64,000 bases of DNA from Sphingobacterium thalpophilum (GTDB lineage Bacteria; Bacteroidota; Bacteroidia; Sphingobacteriales; Sphingobacteriaceae), in contig NZ_LR590484.1 of assembly GCF_901482695.1 (NCBI RefSeq), forward strand, positions 4,774,001 to 4,838,000, in the 5' to 3' direction. Within the stretch, counting starts at the first letter, position 1. Each line of letters opens with the position of its first letter. Shown here piece after piece: positions 24,984 to 34,738 of this stretch. The notes below the pieces were generated by a model. The model saw only the letters and a list, made by a program, of their open reading frames with translations. It had not been told where the DNA came from and searched no databases. A program made the position numbers and the translations under genes.

Positions 24984-25868
24984 ATGGCTTCAGGAATATT
25001 TGCAATTTTAGATGATATTGCCGCACTCATGGATGATGTTGCTGTGGCGAGCAAGATCGCAACCAAGAAAACCGCTGGAATACTGGGGGATGATCTCGCT
25101 GTAAATGCGGAGAAAGCGACCGGTTTTTTGGCATCACGCGAGCTACCGGTCCTGTGGGCCATTACCAAAGGCTCGCTTGTCAACAAACTGATCATTGTGC
25201 CGATTGCCTTATTATTGAATGTCTTTTTCCCCATAGCCATCAAGTACATTTTGATTTTGGGAGGATTTTACCTGGCATTTGAAGGTGTAGAAAAGATCAT
25301 AGAATATCTATTTCACCGCAAGCACCATGAGGGCGAGACCAATGTAGAGGAAGTAATCGAGGAGAATACGGCGGAGGCGGAGAAAGCAAAAGTTAAATCA
25401 GCCATTACCACCGATTTTATACTATCCGTGGAAATCGTCATTATTGCTCTTGGCACCGTGCTGGATAAGAGTCTCACTTTACAGATTATTACCGTCTGTG
25501 TAGTGGCTCTTTTAGCAACAGTGGGGGTATATGGTATTGTAGCGTTGATTGTCCGAATGGATGATGCCGGATATAAATTGATTAAGACCGCGAATGAGAA
25601 AGGGCCAGTAGCCAGTTTGGGAAGGTTGCTGGTTCGTGCTTTGCCATTAATTATAAAGCTGCTCGCTGTCGTAGGGACGATTGCACTGATCTTGGTTTCT
25701 GGTGGTATTTTCTCCCACTATATTGATTTTCTTCACCATGTGCTGCCCAGTTTTCCAGGAATAGTCAAGGAATTATTATTTGGTCTTGCCGGTGGTATTA
25801 TTGCCGTCGCATTATTCACAATCGGTAAAAAAATAGTCGGTAAAAAGAATGTGGTGAGCCCGCATTGA
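24984..25868 (+). CDS. DUF808 (YedI-like) membrane protein
   Basis: The start ATG 24984 gives MASGIFAILDDIAALMDDVA, the typical DUF808 beginning, and KKTAGILGDDLAVNAEKATGF follows as in YedI. The earlier GTG at 24930 would add a hydrophobic stretch not seen in the family. At 294 residues the length is normal. Four to six membrane helices are visible (LIIVPIALLLNVFF, IKYILILGGFYLAF, ILSVEIVIIALG, IITVCVVALLATVG and others). It is an inner-membrane protein of unknown function. It is divergent from the DUF4256 gene and convergent with the WG-repeat gene. Confidence 0.88.
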   Translation: MASGIFAILDDIAALMDDVAVASKIATKKTAGILGDDLAVNAEKATGFLASRELPVLWAITKGSLVNKLIIVPIALLLNVFFPIAIKYILILGGFYLAFEGVEKIIEYLFHRKHHEGETNVEEVIEENTAEAEKAKVKSAITTDFILSVEIVIIALGTVLDKSLTLQIITVCVVALLATVGVYGIVALIVRMDDAGYKLIKTANEKGPVASLGRLLVRALPLIIKLLAVVGTIALILVSGGIFSHYIDFLHHVLPSFPGIVKELLFGLAGGIIAVALFTIGKKIVGKKNVVSPH

Positions 25869-25921
25869 TCGTGCCGCGCATTCTTGGGATATGGGCGGGC
25901 ATATCGTCTGCCCGCCTACCA

Positions 25922-27292
25922 TTAATCAACTTCTTCCTCGGCAGAAGCATCTATTTCCACTTGCTCGCCTTTGATATTAATCAGGATCACATCATCGGAG
26001 CCTTCGACGGTAACAGAGGCCAATCCGTCATAAAATGCAGTGGCACCTTCGTAAATAAAGGGAATAGCAACTTGTCCCTGTCCATCTAGATAACCATACT
26101 TACCATCTTTGCTGGCTAGAAAACGTGTCGGTTCGTCAGTGATGGAAATAAAATCGTAGGTAGAGGAAACGACTTTATTGGATTTCAGTTCGACCAGGCT
26201 GTATAGATCGTTGTCAATGCTGATAAAATGAGTACCATTGTTTTCAGAGATATAACTATAGTTGGCCGGAACAATAATTTTACCAGATTGGTTTATTATC
26301 CCATATTTTTCCTGTTGCTGGAATACTGCATATCCGTCTTTGATAAAAGAAATCATATCATATTTTGCTGGAATAATGGTTTTGCTGTCGTTGCCAAGTA
26401 TGCCGTATTTTTCATTTATCCCAAAAATATATTGTCCTGTATTGTCATCATAAGCTAAATAATCATATTCAAAGGGGACGGTTACTTTACCAGCAACATC
26501 GATAGCACCATATTTGTTATCTTCAGATTGAGCAATGCCGGTCGCTCCGACAAATGGAGCAATATAACGGTATATAGCTGGCACAATGATATCCTGCTTA
26601 CCATTTTTTAGGCCGACGCGACCTGACTCGTCTTCATATAAAAATCGATCTTCTGCGACCTGATTATCTGTCAGATCGCTCTGCGCATCCTGAGAAGTGG
26701 ATTCAACCTGAACGTAATCCTCTGGTATAATAAAGTCCTTATCGTCTAGCTGGCTACTCTCAACACTTTGCGCGACGAGATCCGTGCCAAAGGGCGTAGT
26801 GACCTGCAATACGGCACCAGGAATTTTTTTGAAAATATCGGCTCCTTCCCAATAGGTGACAGGAAGTTTATCACTATACCAGACCGAAAGGATCGTATTT
26901 TCTTCAGCATCGTTAATATTTGTTAGCTCAAGCTGTGCCAGCTTGCAGGGATACTCTGCGATAGTTTTCGTTTCGCCATCAATTAGTTTCAGTTTATATG
27001 ACACGGCCTGCTCTGCATTCACGATATACTTTGACAATGCAGGGTAGACAACGATAGATTTGTCTTCTTTCTTTTTCGCGAGAAAAATTGATTCTTGTGC
27101 AAGAGAGATGACTTTGATCTTTTCAGTGTTTACATATGCTTCAAATAGGGTAACGGGCGCCTCCTCACCACGTTCTTGACTACCGTCAGTCAAGACAAAC
27201 GCATAATTGATTTTAAATGCTTTTTGGATTTGAGCAAATGATAAATTATTTGCTGCCAATAGAACCGATAGGGACAGAAGTGTTTTTTTCAT
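25922..27292 (-). CDS. Exported WG-repeat protein
   Basis: ATG 27292 gives a clear signal peptide (KKTLLSLSVLLAANNLSFAQ). About 220 residues of a strand-rich N-terminal domain follow (a DUF4412-like GLPxS-type exported domain is possible but uncertain), then at least five WG repeats, each with a KYG(I/Y/A)-x-G core: NKYGAIDVAGKV, EKYGILGNDSKT, EKYGIINQSGKI and GKYGYLDGQGQV. WG repeats form beta-propeller-like or solenoid binding surfaces in envelope proteins. The tail is acidic (EIDASAEEEVD). Function unknown. Confidence 0.85.
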   Translation of the reverse strand: MKKTLLSLSVLLAANNLSFAQIQKAFKINYAFVLTDGSQERGEEAPVTLFEAYVNTEKIKVISLAQESIFLAKKKEDKSIVVYPALSKYIVNAEQAVSYKLKLIDGETKTIAEYPCKLAQLELTNINDAEENTILSVWYSDKLPVTYWEGADIFKKIPGAVLQVTTPFGTDLVAQSVESSQLDDKDFIIPEDYVQVESTSQDAQSDLTDNQVAEDRFLYEDESGRVGLKNGKQDIIVPAIYRYIAPFVGATGIAQSEDNKYGAIDVAGKVTVPFEYDYLAYDDNTGQYIFGINEKYGILGNDSKTIIPAKYDMISFIKDGYAVFQQQEKYGIINQSGKIIVPANYSYISENNGTHFISIDNDLYSLVELKSNKVVSSTYDFISITDEPTRFLASKDGKYGYLDGQGQVAIPFIYEGATAFYDGLASVTVEGSDDVILINIKGEQVEIDASAEEEVD

Positions 27293-27708
27293 CAGAAAAA
27301 GTTTTGTGAGCAATCAATTTTGAGTGGCAAAGATGCACATTCATAGTAGCCTCTTTTATCCCTGAAATCCGTTATTTAATAAGGCTAGCTGGCTGACAAA
27401 GATCGGATGGGCAGCATGTCCGAAATGAAATTGTTCAATGGCTATGGGGCTACCGTTGGCAAAGGGAGTACCTTATACCCCTTTTACTTGGCTTCAAAGA
27501 GCGATCTTTAAAAAATGGCGGTTTTCAGGGAGTAAATATAGTAGTTGGCAATACTATTTTTGTGCAGCCATACAGTAATATATAACAGATATATGTCCAT
27601 AGCATGCTGGAATACTGTCTGATGAGACTCTGGTAGGTTTATATAGGTTATAAGGGGCGCTACTGTGTATAGCGCCCCATTTTCTATTTATATCGGAGGT
27701 GCTCCGTG
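27293..27708. other. Spacer upstream of the WG-repeat gene and after acnA
   Basis: No supported ORF is present. A GC-rich hairpin lies at its right end (27654-27678), and a weak one (AAAGGG/CCCTTT, 27461-27484) lies in the middle. Confidence 0.45.
27654..27678. terminator. Stem-loop after aconitase gene
   Basis: GGGGCGCT (27654-27661) pairs perfectly with AGCGCCCC (27671-27678). It lies 31 bases after the leftward acnA stop. The T-tract is short in both directions. Confidence 0.55.
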
Positions 27709-30477
27709 TTAATTATTTTTCAAATATTGTCGCAGTACATATTGTAGGATTCCGTCATTTTTAAAATACTCAATTTCTATCGCTGAATCCAACCGGGCTT
27801 TAACTTGGAATTCCGTAGTCTTACCATTTTCGTGTGTCGCTTTTACCTGCAACAACTTGTGTGGTGTCAGATCTTCTGCGAGGCCTGTAATATTATATTC
27901 TTCAGTTCCATCAAGCCCAAGTCTCTCTGCATTTTCACCGTTGGCAAAAACAAGCGGCGCCACACCCATGCCCACGAGATTGCTTCGGTGTATACGTTCA
28001 AAACTTTCGGCAATTACAGCACGTACACCGAGCAAGAATGTGCCTTTGGCAGCCCAGTCCCGTGATGACCCCGAACCGTATTCTTTGCCGGCTAATACGA
28101 TCAGTGGTGTGTTTGTTTTACGATACTCCATTGCCGTGTCGTAAACAGTTTTAACTTCGTTGGTCGGTAGGTAACGGCTGAATCCACCCTCGCGATCGCT
28201 AATTTTATTTTTGATTCGTACGTTAGCAAAAGTACCCCGCATCATAACTTCGTGATTACCACGTCTAGATCCATAAGAGTTGAAGTCTTCCTTGTCTACC
28301 TGATGGGCTTTAAGATACTGTCCCGCTGCAGTATTCTCCTTAAATGAACCGGCAGGAGAAATATGGTCCGTCGTTACCGAGTCACCGAGATAAAGCAATA
28401 CCCTCGCATTCTCGATGTCCTGGATTGGTTTTGGAACCGCTTGAAGGTTTTCAAAAAACGGCGATTCCTTGATATACGTTGAGGCCGGATCCCATTGGTA
28501 GTTTTGGTCCAAATTGACCTTAAGTTCCTGCCAATCCGTAGAGCCGTCAAAAATGACATTATAGACTTCCTGAAAGTCCGACTGTTTAACACAATCGGCG
28601 ACAGTTTTTTGAATCTCTTCGCGGCTGGGCCAGATATCCCGAAGGTATACGGGCTGGCCATTTGGGTCGTAGTCGAGAGGTTCTTCCAATAAGTTGACGT
28701 CAATGCGACCGACAAGCGCATACGCTACGACGAGCATTGGTGACATCAGGAAGTTCATTTTTACTTGTGGGTGAACACGGGCTTCAAAATTGCGATTGCC
28801 TGAAAGTACCGAGGCGACGATCAGTTCGCCCTTCTCCACAGCTTCAGCAATTTGAGGGGGCAATGGTCCCGAGTTTCCAATACAGGAGGTACAGCCATAA
28901 CCTACCGTATGGAATCTCAGCGCATCAAGGTCTGCACTAAGCCCTGACCTTTCCAAGTACTGTGTAACCACCTTTGAGCCAGGAGCCAGAGACGTTTTAA
29001 CCCAAGATTTTGTCCGTAAGCCACGCTCTATAGCATTTCTCGCCAACAGACCCGCCCCAATCATAACAGCAGGGTTCGAGGTATTCGTACAGCTCGTGAT
29101 GGCCGCGATCGCAATGCTGCCATCACTGACGACATATTCTTTATGATTGTGTTTTATTCTCACGCCATGTATCGATTCGGCAATGACTTCATGCGGTGAT
29201 GCATGTTCGACCGGAACTTTCCCGAAGGTAAATTCTGTGCCAGAACCGCCTTCCAAAAGCCAGGCAGACTCCGATCGTTGAGGGATAGGCACATATTGCC
29301 TATGATGCTCGCTATCCAGCAGTTCTGAGAACTTGTCTTTTAGCTCGCGTACCAGAATTTTATCTTGTGGCCGCTTTGGACCCGAAACTGTAGGTTCCAG
29401 AGTGGATAAGTCAAATTCTACAACCGACGAATAGGTGATCTGCTCATGCCCCGTACGCCAAAGGAGGTTGCGCTTACAATATTCTTCCACGATTTTGATC
29501 TGCTCCGCGGTGCGGTTTGTACTGTGCATATATTCCAATGTGCGGTCATCTATGGGAAAATAGGTGACTGTACATCCGAATTCGGGTGACATATTGGATA
29601 TGGTAGCCCGATCCGTTACAGACAAACTGTCCAGTCCATCACCAAACACTTCCACAAATTTGCCGACAACACCCTTGTCGCGTAGGATTTTGGTAATTGA
29701 CAGCACCATATCCGTCGCAGTGCACATCGCCGGGATTCTACCCGTGAGCTTGAGTCCGATGACCTCTGGACAGGTAAAGAAAACGGGCTGCCCAAGCATA
29801 GCGGCCTCAGCCTCGATACCGCCCACACCCCAGCCTAAAACGCCTATTCCGTTGACCATCGGTGTATGGGAGTCTGTACCGACGAGGGTGTCTGGAAAAA
29901 GCCAGTTGTCTCGTTCAATAACCCCCTTCGCTAGATATTCCAGATTTACCTGATGACATATGCCCATACCGGGAGGTACCACCGTGAAATTTTTTAGTCC
30001 TTTTTGCGCCCATTTGAGCAGTTCGTAACGTTCGCGGTTACGCTGATATTCGAGCTCCACATTTTTATCGTAAGAATATTCTGTTCCAAAATAGTCAACC
30101 TGTACAGAGTGGTCAATCACCAAGTCAACAGGTATGGCAGGATTGATTTTCTGTCCGTCTTTGCCATGACGGACAAATTCGGCACGAAGCGAAGCCATGT
30201 CTACAACGGCTGGTACACCTGTAAAGTCTTGCATCAGGATACGCGCCGGTTTGAATGGAATATCTTTGTCAACAGGTTGCGGAGACCAATTGATTAAGGT
30301 GCTAATATGTTCATCAGTAATACTGAAGCCATCATGATTACGTAACACATTTTCCAATAGTATCCGAATACTGAAGGGGAGGTGGTCAACCTTGCCCTCA
30401 GAAAGATCTTTGATGGAACTGTATTGATAGACATGTCCATTAATTTGCAATTCACGGATCGATTTTTCTTTGCTCAT
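27709..30477 (-). CDS. acnA: Aconitate hydratase
   Basis: At 922 residues this is the AcnA/IRP1-type aconitase. The three [4Fe-4S] cysteines sit in SCTNTSNP and YGCTSCIGNSGPL, and VGTDSHTPMVNG, MGVAPLVF and KEYGSGSSRDWAAKG are family signatures. It isomerises citrate to isocitrate in the TCA cycle. The protein is complete and cytoplasmic. It stands alone on its strand, with 211 bases between it and the divergent TlpA-like gene. Many Bacteroidota use the AcnB-like or mitochondrial type instead, so the presence of the AcnA type may be worth noting in genome comparison. Confidence 0.96.
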   Translation of the reverse strand: MSKEKSIRELQINGHVYQYSSIKDLSEGKVDHLPFSIRILLENVLRNHDGFSITDEHISTLINWSPQPVDKDIPFKPARILMQDFTGVPAVVDMASLRAEFVRHGKDGQKINPAIPVDLVIDHSVQVDYFGTEYSYDKNVELEYQRNRERYELLKWAQKGLKNFTVVPPGMGICHQVNLEYLAKGVIERDNWLFPDTLVGTDSHTPMVNGIGVLGWGVGGIEAEAAMLGQPVFFTCPEVIGLKLTGRIPAMCTATDMVLSITKILRDKGVVGKFVEVFGDGLDSLSVTDRATISNMSPEFGCTVTYFPIDDRTLEYMHSTNRTAEQIKIVEEYCKRNLLWRTGHEQITYSSVVEFDLSTLEPTVSGPKRPQDKILVRELKDKFSELLDSEHHRQYVPIPQRSESAWLLEGGSGTEFTFGKVPVEHASPHEVIAESIHGVRIKHNHKEYVVSDGSIAIAAITSCTNTSNPAVMIGAGLLARNAIERGLRTKSWVKTSLAPGSKVVTQYLERSGLSADLDALRFHTVGYGCTSCIGNSGPLPPQIAEAVEKGELIVASVLSGNRNFEARVHPQVKMNFLMSPMLVVAYALVGRIDVNLLEEPLDYDPNGQPVYLRDIWPSREEIQKTVADCVKQSDFQEVYNVIFDGSTDWQELKVNLDQNYQWDPASTYIKESPFFENLQAVPKPIQDIENARVLLYLGDSVTTDHISPAGSFKENTAAGQYLKAHQVDKEDFNSYGSRRGNHEVMMRGTFANVRIKNKISDREGGFSRYLPTNEVKTVYDTAMEYRKTNTPLIVLAGKEYGSGSSRDWAAKGTFLLGVRAVIAESFERIHRSNLVGMGVAPLVFANGENAERLGLDGTEEYNITGLAEDLTPHKLLQVKATHENGKTTEFQVKARLDSAIEIEYFKNDGILQYVLRQYLKNN

Positions 30478-30688
30478 ATTGAATAACTTGTTTTATTTAT
30501 ATAATACGATTAGGGGCGAATTTGTTTGTAATAACTTTTTCACAGGCCGGTCTCGGTGCTTGAGAACTTACCGATAAAGTCCGTGATAGAGGATTCCAAA
30601 ACGATTCTGGATGATCTGTATTTCGGATAGAACGGAATTTATCTTATTTTTGATCCACCCAATGGGATCGAAATAATAGGATAATTCA

Positions 30689-31216
30689 ATGAAACATAAG
30701 TTCAGGTGTGTTGTCGGCACGATCTTTTTCTCTTTGTATTGCTACGTAGGCGGTCATGCGAAGCCGACTGGCGCAGCGGCAGCTATAACAGCGCCGGTAT
30801 CTAAAAAATATGAATTGAGCTTTAAGAACAGCAGGGGGCATAAGGTGAGCTTAGCGCAACTACGAGGTAAAGTTGTCGTCATCAACCTTTGGGCAACCTG
30901 GTGTCCGCCATGTTTGGCCGAAATGCCATCATTGGATCAGTTGTACAAAGACTTTCAGTATAATAATCATATTGTATTTCTGGCCGTAGATATGGATGGT
31001 AACCTAAAAAAATCAGCTAAATTCTTAAAAAAGAGAGGGTATAGTCTTCCGTTGTACCAGCTGCATACCAGCCTGCCGCAAGAACTGAATACTCGGAGCA
31101 TACCGACGACGATTATTCTTGATAAGGCGGGGAAACTGGTCAATAAGCATGTGGGGGGGATGGACTTTGGTTCGAAGAAGTTCAGGAAAGCTCTTCAGCA
31201 GCTAACAGATGAGTGA
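30689..31216 (+). CDS. TlpA-like thioredoxin, exported
   Basis: An N-terminal signal peptide (about 25 residues) is followed by a TlpA/ResA thioredoxin fold: GHKVSLAQLRGKVVVINLWATWCPPC carries the CPPC redox pair, and SIPTTIILDKAGKLV gives the cis-proline region. At 175 residues it is a simple periplasmic or membrane-anchored thiol-disulfide oxidoreductase. Its partners are unknown and it is not in an obvious cytochrome c maturation cluster. metA follows 110 bases later. Confidence 0.88.
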   Translation: MKHKFRCVVGTIFFSLYCYVGGHAKPTGAAAAITAPVSKKYELSFKNSRGHKVSLAQLRGKVVVINLWATWCPPCLAEMPSLDQLYKDFQYNNHIVFLAVDMDGNLKKSAKFLKKRGYSLPLYQLHTSLPQELNTRSIPTTIILDKAGKLVNKHVGGMDFGSKKFRKALQQLTDE

Positions 31217-31290
31217 GTGTGGCAATAATAAAACGTAAACAAATACCTTGTTAATTTAAGGTTTTGTTTAATTTTCTGTTATATTCTTGC

Positions 31291-31298
31291 TAATTTTG
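31291..31298 (+). promoter_or_regulatory. Candidate -7 element of metA
   Basis: TAATTTTG matches TAnnTTTG, 28 bases before the metA ATG. A TTTG lies at 31263-31266, but the 24-base spacing is longer than usual. Confidence 0.35.
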
Positions 31299-31311
31299 TA
31301 CATCATTGTAC

Positions 31312-31317
31312 AAGGAG
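31312..31317 (+). promoter_or_regulatory. Shine-Dalgarno site of metA
   Basis: AAGGAG lies nine bases before ATG 31327. It decides the start in favour of this codon over the in-frame TTG at 31306. Such sites are uncommon in this phylum. Confidence 0.6.
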
Positions 31318-31326
31318 AAATTATAT

Positions 31327-32271
31327 ATGCCAGTCAAACTTCCTAATAATCTTCCCGCGATTGAGCTTTTAAAAAAGGAGAACATTTTCGTCATGAGTGA
31401 CCTTCGGGCCAATGAACAGGATATCAGGCCGCTTCGTGTCCTGGTCCTTAATTTGATGCCATTGAAGATCACGACGGAAACCGATTTTATCCGTCTGTTA
31501 TCCAACAATCCTTTGCAGGTCGAGATGGAGTTTCTGCGACTGGAAACGCACGTTTCCAAAAACACTCCAGAGGAACACCTAGAGATGTTTTATAAAAGTC
31601 TTAGTGAAGTAAAAGAGAATTTCTATGACGGAATGATTATTACTGGAGCTCCAGTAGAGATGGTCCGGTTTGAAGAAGTGACCTATTGGGATGAAATTCG
31701 GACTATTTTTGACTGGGCCAGGACGCACGTGACTTCGAGTTTATACATTTGCTGGGCGTCACAGGCAGCGTTATATCATTTTTACGGAGTGGAGAAGAAA
31801 CCATTGGATGAGAAACTTTTTGGTGTTTTCAAGCATACTGCACTCGATAAGCGGCATCCTTTGTTCCGTGGGTTTGATGATGAATTCTTTATTCCTCACA
31901 GCAGACATACCACTGTCGAAAAAGAAGATTTATTGTCAACGGAGGGCATAGAAATTCTCTGCGAATCTCCCGAAGCGGGGATTGCCATTGCTTCTTCCCG
32001 TGGCGGTAGGGAATTCTATTTAACAGGACACTCAGAATATGCTCCGTTCACGCTTGATGAAGAATACAGGCGGGATCTGGAAAAAGGACAGAAAATTCAG
32101 ATGCCAGTCAACTACTATACTGACGATAATCCGGAAAACAGACCGTTGGTCCGTTGGACAAGCCATGCTAATCTACTGTTTAACAACTGGCTCAATTATT
32201 TTGTTTATCAAGAAACGCCATTTGATTTAAAGGATGTAGTGCACTTAGGCGAGATCCGGCAAAATAATTAA
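31327..32271 (+). CDS. metA: Homoserine O-acyltransferase (MetA type)
   Basis: From ATG 31327 the protein is 314 residues, the usual MetA length, and begins PVKLPNNLPA like its homologues. YICWASQAALYHFYGV holds the nucleophile cysteine, and NLMPLKITTETDF, PHSRHTTV and LTGHSEY are family motifs. MetA acylates homoserine with succinyl- or acetyl-CoA to open methionine synthesis. In many non-enteric species the donor is acetyl-CoA, which cannot be decided here. It links functionally to the luxS methyl-cycle genes in this window, though it is 27 kb away. Confidence 0.95.
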   Translation: MPVKLPNNLPAIELLKKENIFVMSDLRANEQDIRPLRVLVLNLMPLKITTETDFIRLLSNNPLQVEMEFLRLETHVSKNTPEEHLEMFYKSLSEVKENFYDGMIITGAPVEMVRFEEVTYWDEIRTIFDWARTHVTSSLYICWASQAALYHFYGVEKKPLDEKLFGVFKHTALDKRHPLFRGFDDEFFIPHSRHTTVEKEDLLSTEGIEILCESPEAGIAIASSRGGREFYLTGHSEYAPFTLDEEYRRDLEKGQKIQMPVNYYTDDNPENRPLVRWTSHANLLFNNWLNYFVYQETPFDLKDVVHLGEIRQNN

Positions 32272-32368
32272 GCAGGTATAGACGCTGCCAGAAGTCTTGC
32301 TCATAAAATTCACTTCCTAAAAACAAAAATAGTTAGAAAGGTATTCTAACTAATAAATCTGGAGTGAT

Positions 32369-32578
32369 ATGGAAAAGATATTATTAGCATGTTGTTTGTT
32401 GCTTCCTCTGTTTCAGCTGGAAGCGCAGGTGCCGATTAAGGAAGAACAGAAGCTCAAAGAGGCCAGCGGTACCTTATGGTATGCCAACCCTTGGCTGTGG
32501 ATCGCCGGTGCAGCGTTATTTTTAGTTGTCTTTCTCCTCGTCCTACGTAGAGCTACCAGAAACCGGAGAGAAACCTAA
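32369..32578 (+). CDS. Small membrane protein
   Basis: This 69-residue protein has an N-terminal signal-like segment (ILLACCLLLPLFQLEAQ), a polar stretch of about 15 residues, then a membrane helix LWIAGAALFLVVFLLVL followed by a basic RRATRNRRET tail. The layout suggests an inner-membrane protein with the C-terminus inside. It sits between metA and the M13 peptidase and has no recognised family. Confidence 0.6.
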   Translation: MEKILLACCLLLPLFQLEAQVPIKEEQKLKEASGTLWYANPWLWIAGAALFLVVFLLVLRRATRNRRET

Positions 32579-32683
32579 ACCGGATGGACAAAGGCGTTAT
32601 CCGCAAAACAATATTTTTGTTGCAGAAACTATCGCAGAACTTTTCTTAAGTTTGTACCGATTGATAACAAACTAATATTATAC

Positions 32684-34687
32684 ATGAAGAGAAATATACT
32701 GTTAGCCGCTTTGCTGGCCTGTAGTGCATTGTCAAGCCAAGCCCAACATCAGGCTATCAATGTCAGTTACATGGATAAAAGCGTCCGTCCTCAGGACGAC
32801 TTTTACAACTTTGTAAACGGTCAGTGGATGAAAACCGCCAAAATACCATCTGATAAAGCGCGCTGGGGTTCGTTTGACGAACTACGTGAGAATACGGACA
32901 TCGCTACATTGAAGGTATTGCAAGAGTCGCTGACCGGCAAGTTTGAAAAAGGTACTGATAACCAAAAAATTGGTGATTTGTATCGTTCTTTTGTCGATAT
33001 GAAAACCCGTGATCAGCTTGGGTTGGCACCTGTGAAGCCTTACCTAGAAAAAATTGCGGCGATTAAAAACTTCAATGATCTCTATAGCTACCTCGTTGAA
33101 GCTGCGCCCAGGGGAGGTAATCCTTTCTTCGGCGGTTATGTATCGGCGCATCTTAAAAATTCTGATGTGAATACTGTCTATTTAGCTGCTGCCAATCTCG
33201 GATTGGGGCGGTCTTATTATCAGGTTAACGATCAGAAGAATGAAGAGACTTTAAGAGATTATTCGGATTATATCTCCGCATTGTACAGTAAATCCGGCCA
33301 ACGCACAAAGGACCTGAAAGGACCGGCAATCGTTGCTTTTGAAAAGCAGGCTGCTGCCCATCTTAAGACTGTTGAACAGTCCCGTGATGCCAACGGTCGC
33401 TATAATCCGGTTGCGGTAGCTGATTTGAAGAGAATGGTAAAAAACATCGACCTGGCGAAATATCTACAGGATGTGGGTTTCAAAGCAGACACCGTCATTA
33501 TATCTGAAATAAAGTACTATCAAAATCTCGATGCTTTTTTCAATCCTCAGAATCTTCCTATTATCAAAGATGTATTGACCTTCCATGTGTTGAATACCGC
33601 AGCCTCCTATACGACACAAGAGCTCAATGATTTGTACTTTGACTTTTGGGGCCGCAAGCTGAAAGGACAGAAGGAGCAGAGAGCATTGGATAAACGAGGT
33701 GTAGAATTTGTCAACTCCATTGCGGGCGAGCTCCTCGGGAAGTTATATGTTAAACAGAATTTTCCGCCACAGGCCAAGGCTGATGCGGAAGAACTTGTCC
33801 GCTATCTGATTAAAGCCTTTGGGCAGCATATTAATGGTCTTGCGTGGATGTCTGCTGATACGAAGGTGAAAGCACTTGAGAAATTATCGAAATTTAAGGT
33901 GAAGATCGGTTATCCGGACAAGTGGAAGGATTATAGCAAACTCGATATTGGCACTTCGTTATATGGTAATGTAGTTGCAGCAAGCAAGTGGTCATTTTAT
34001 GAAAATCTTGCAAAGCAAGGGAAACCTGTGGATAAATCGGAATGGGGCATGACACCACAGACCGTAAATGCTTATTATAGTCCACTTTTCAACGAGATTG
34101 TATTTCCAGCCGCCATTTTACAACCTCCTTTTTACGATTACAAAGCTGACGCTGCTGTTAATTTTGGTGGAATTGGCGCTGTGATCGGTCATGAGCTTTC
34201 ACATGGCTTTGACGATCAGGGAGCAAAATATGATGGGAACGGTAATTTAAACAATTGGTGGACAGACGCTGACAAAGCAAAATTTGAAGCGGCTGCAGAT
34301 GCGTTGGTGAAACAGTTTGAAAGTTATGAACCTGTACCGGGAGTCTTTGTGAACGGACGCTTTACACTCGGTGAAAATATCGGTGATCTAGGAGGGTCAT
34401 CGGTAGCGTTTGATGCGTTGCAGCTTTATTTAAAAGATAAAGGGGATCCAGGCCTGATCGACGGATTTACGCAGAATCAACGCTTCTTCCTTTCGTGGGC
34501 TACGATCTGGCGCACGAAAACAACGGATGAATTTGTCGTCAATCAGGTAAAAACCGATCCACATTCTCCGGCGCAATACCGGGCATTTGCACCTATCATC
34601 AATCTGGATGCTTTCCATGAAGCCTGGAATACAAAGCCTGGCGACAAGATGTATGTGCCAATGGACAAAAGGATCAAAATCTGGTAA
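32684..34687 (+). CDS. M13-family zinc metallopeptidase (neprilysin/PepO type)
   Basis: This 667-residue protein starts with a signal peptide (LLAALLACSALSSQAQH). It then has the M13 core: FYNFVNGQWMK near the N-terminus, VNAYYSP, VIGHELSHGFDDQG with HExxH, and GENIGDLGG supplying the third ligand glutamate (ExxxD). The C-terminal KTDPHSPAQYR and KMYVPMDKRIKIW end the family domain. It cleaves short peptides in the periplasm or at the cell surface. It is monocistronic and ends at a bidirectional terminator. Confidence 0.95.
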   Translation: MKRNILLAALLACSALSSQAQHQAINVSYMDKSVRPQDDFYNFVNGQWMKTAKIPSDKARWGSFDELRENTDIATLKVLQESLTGKFEKGTDNQKIGDLYRSFVDMKTRDQLGLAPVKPYLEKIAAIKNFNDLYSYLVEAAPRGGNPFFGGYVSAHLKNSDVNTVYLAAANLGLGRSYYQVNDQKNEETLRDYSDYISALYSKSGQRTKDLKGPAIVAFEKQAAAHLKTVEQSRDANGRYNPVAVADLKRMVKNIDLAKYLQDVGFKADTVIISEIKYYQNLDAFFNPQNLPIIKDVLTFHVLNTAASYTTQELNDLYFDFWGRKLKGQKEQRALDKRGVEFVNSIAGELLGKLYVKQNFPPQAKADAEELVRYLIKAFGQHINGLAWMSADTKVKALEKLSKFKVKIGYPDKWKDYSKLDIGTSLYGNVVAASKWSFYENLAKQGKPVDKSEWGMTPQTVNAYYSPLFNEIVFPAAILQPPFYDYKADAAVNFGGIGAVIGHELSHGFDDQGAKYDGNGNLNNWWTDADKAKFEAAADALVKQFESYEPVPGVFVNGRFTLGENIGDLGGSSVAFDALQLYLKDKGDPGLIDGFTQNQRFFLSWATIWRTKTTDEFVVNQVKTDPHSPAQYRAFAPIINLDAFHEAWNTKPGDKMYVPMDKRIKIW

Positions 34688-34703
34688 TCAGTTGCTGACA
34701 TTT

Positions 34704-34736
34704 AAAGGGCTTTGTTTTCTTGTGACAAAGCCCTTT
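34704..34736. terminator. Bidirectional terminator between M13 peptidase and MFS genes
   Basis: AAAGGGCTTTGT (34704-34715) pairs perfectly with ACAAAGCCCTTT (34725-34736), with T/A flanks on both sides. It separates two convergent genes. Confidence 0.85.
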
Positions 34737-34738
34737 TA

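Noticed and set aside
27461..27484. Weak hairpin AAAGGG/CCCTTT in the acnA-WG spacer as a terminator
   Set aside because: A six-base stem with a 12-base loop and no T-tract is not convincing.
29564..29953. Antisense open frame of 129 codons inside acnA
   Set aside because: It is a mirror frame of a highly conserved enzyme gene with no independent evidence.
31217..31326. Possible SAM-type riboswitch before metA
   Set aside because: Only about 110 bases separate metA from the previous gene, and I see no conserved SAM riboswitch core; the promoter-like element and SD account for the sequence.
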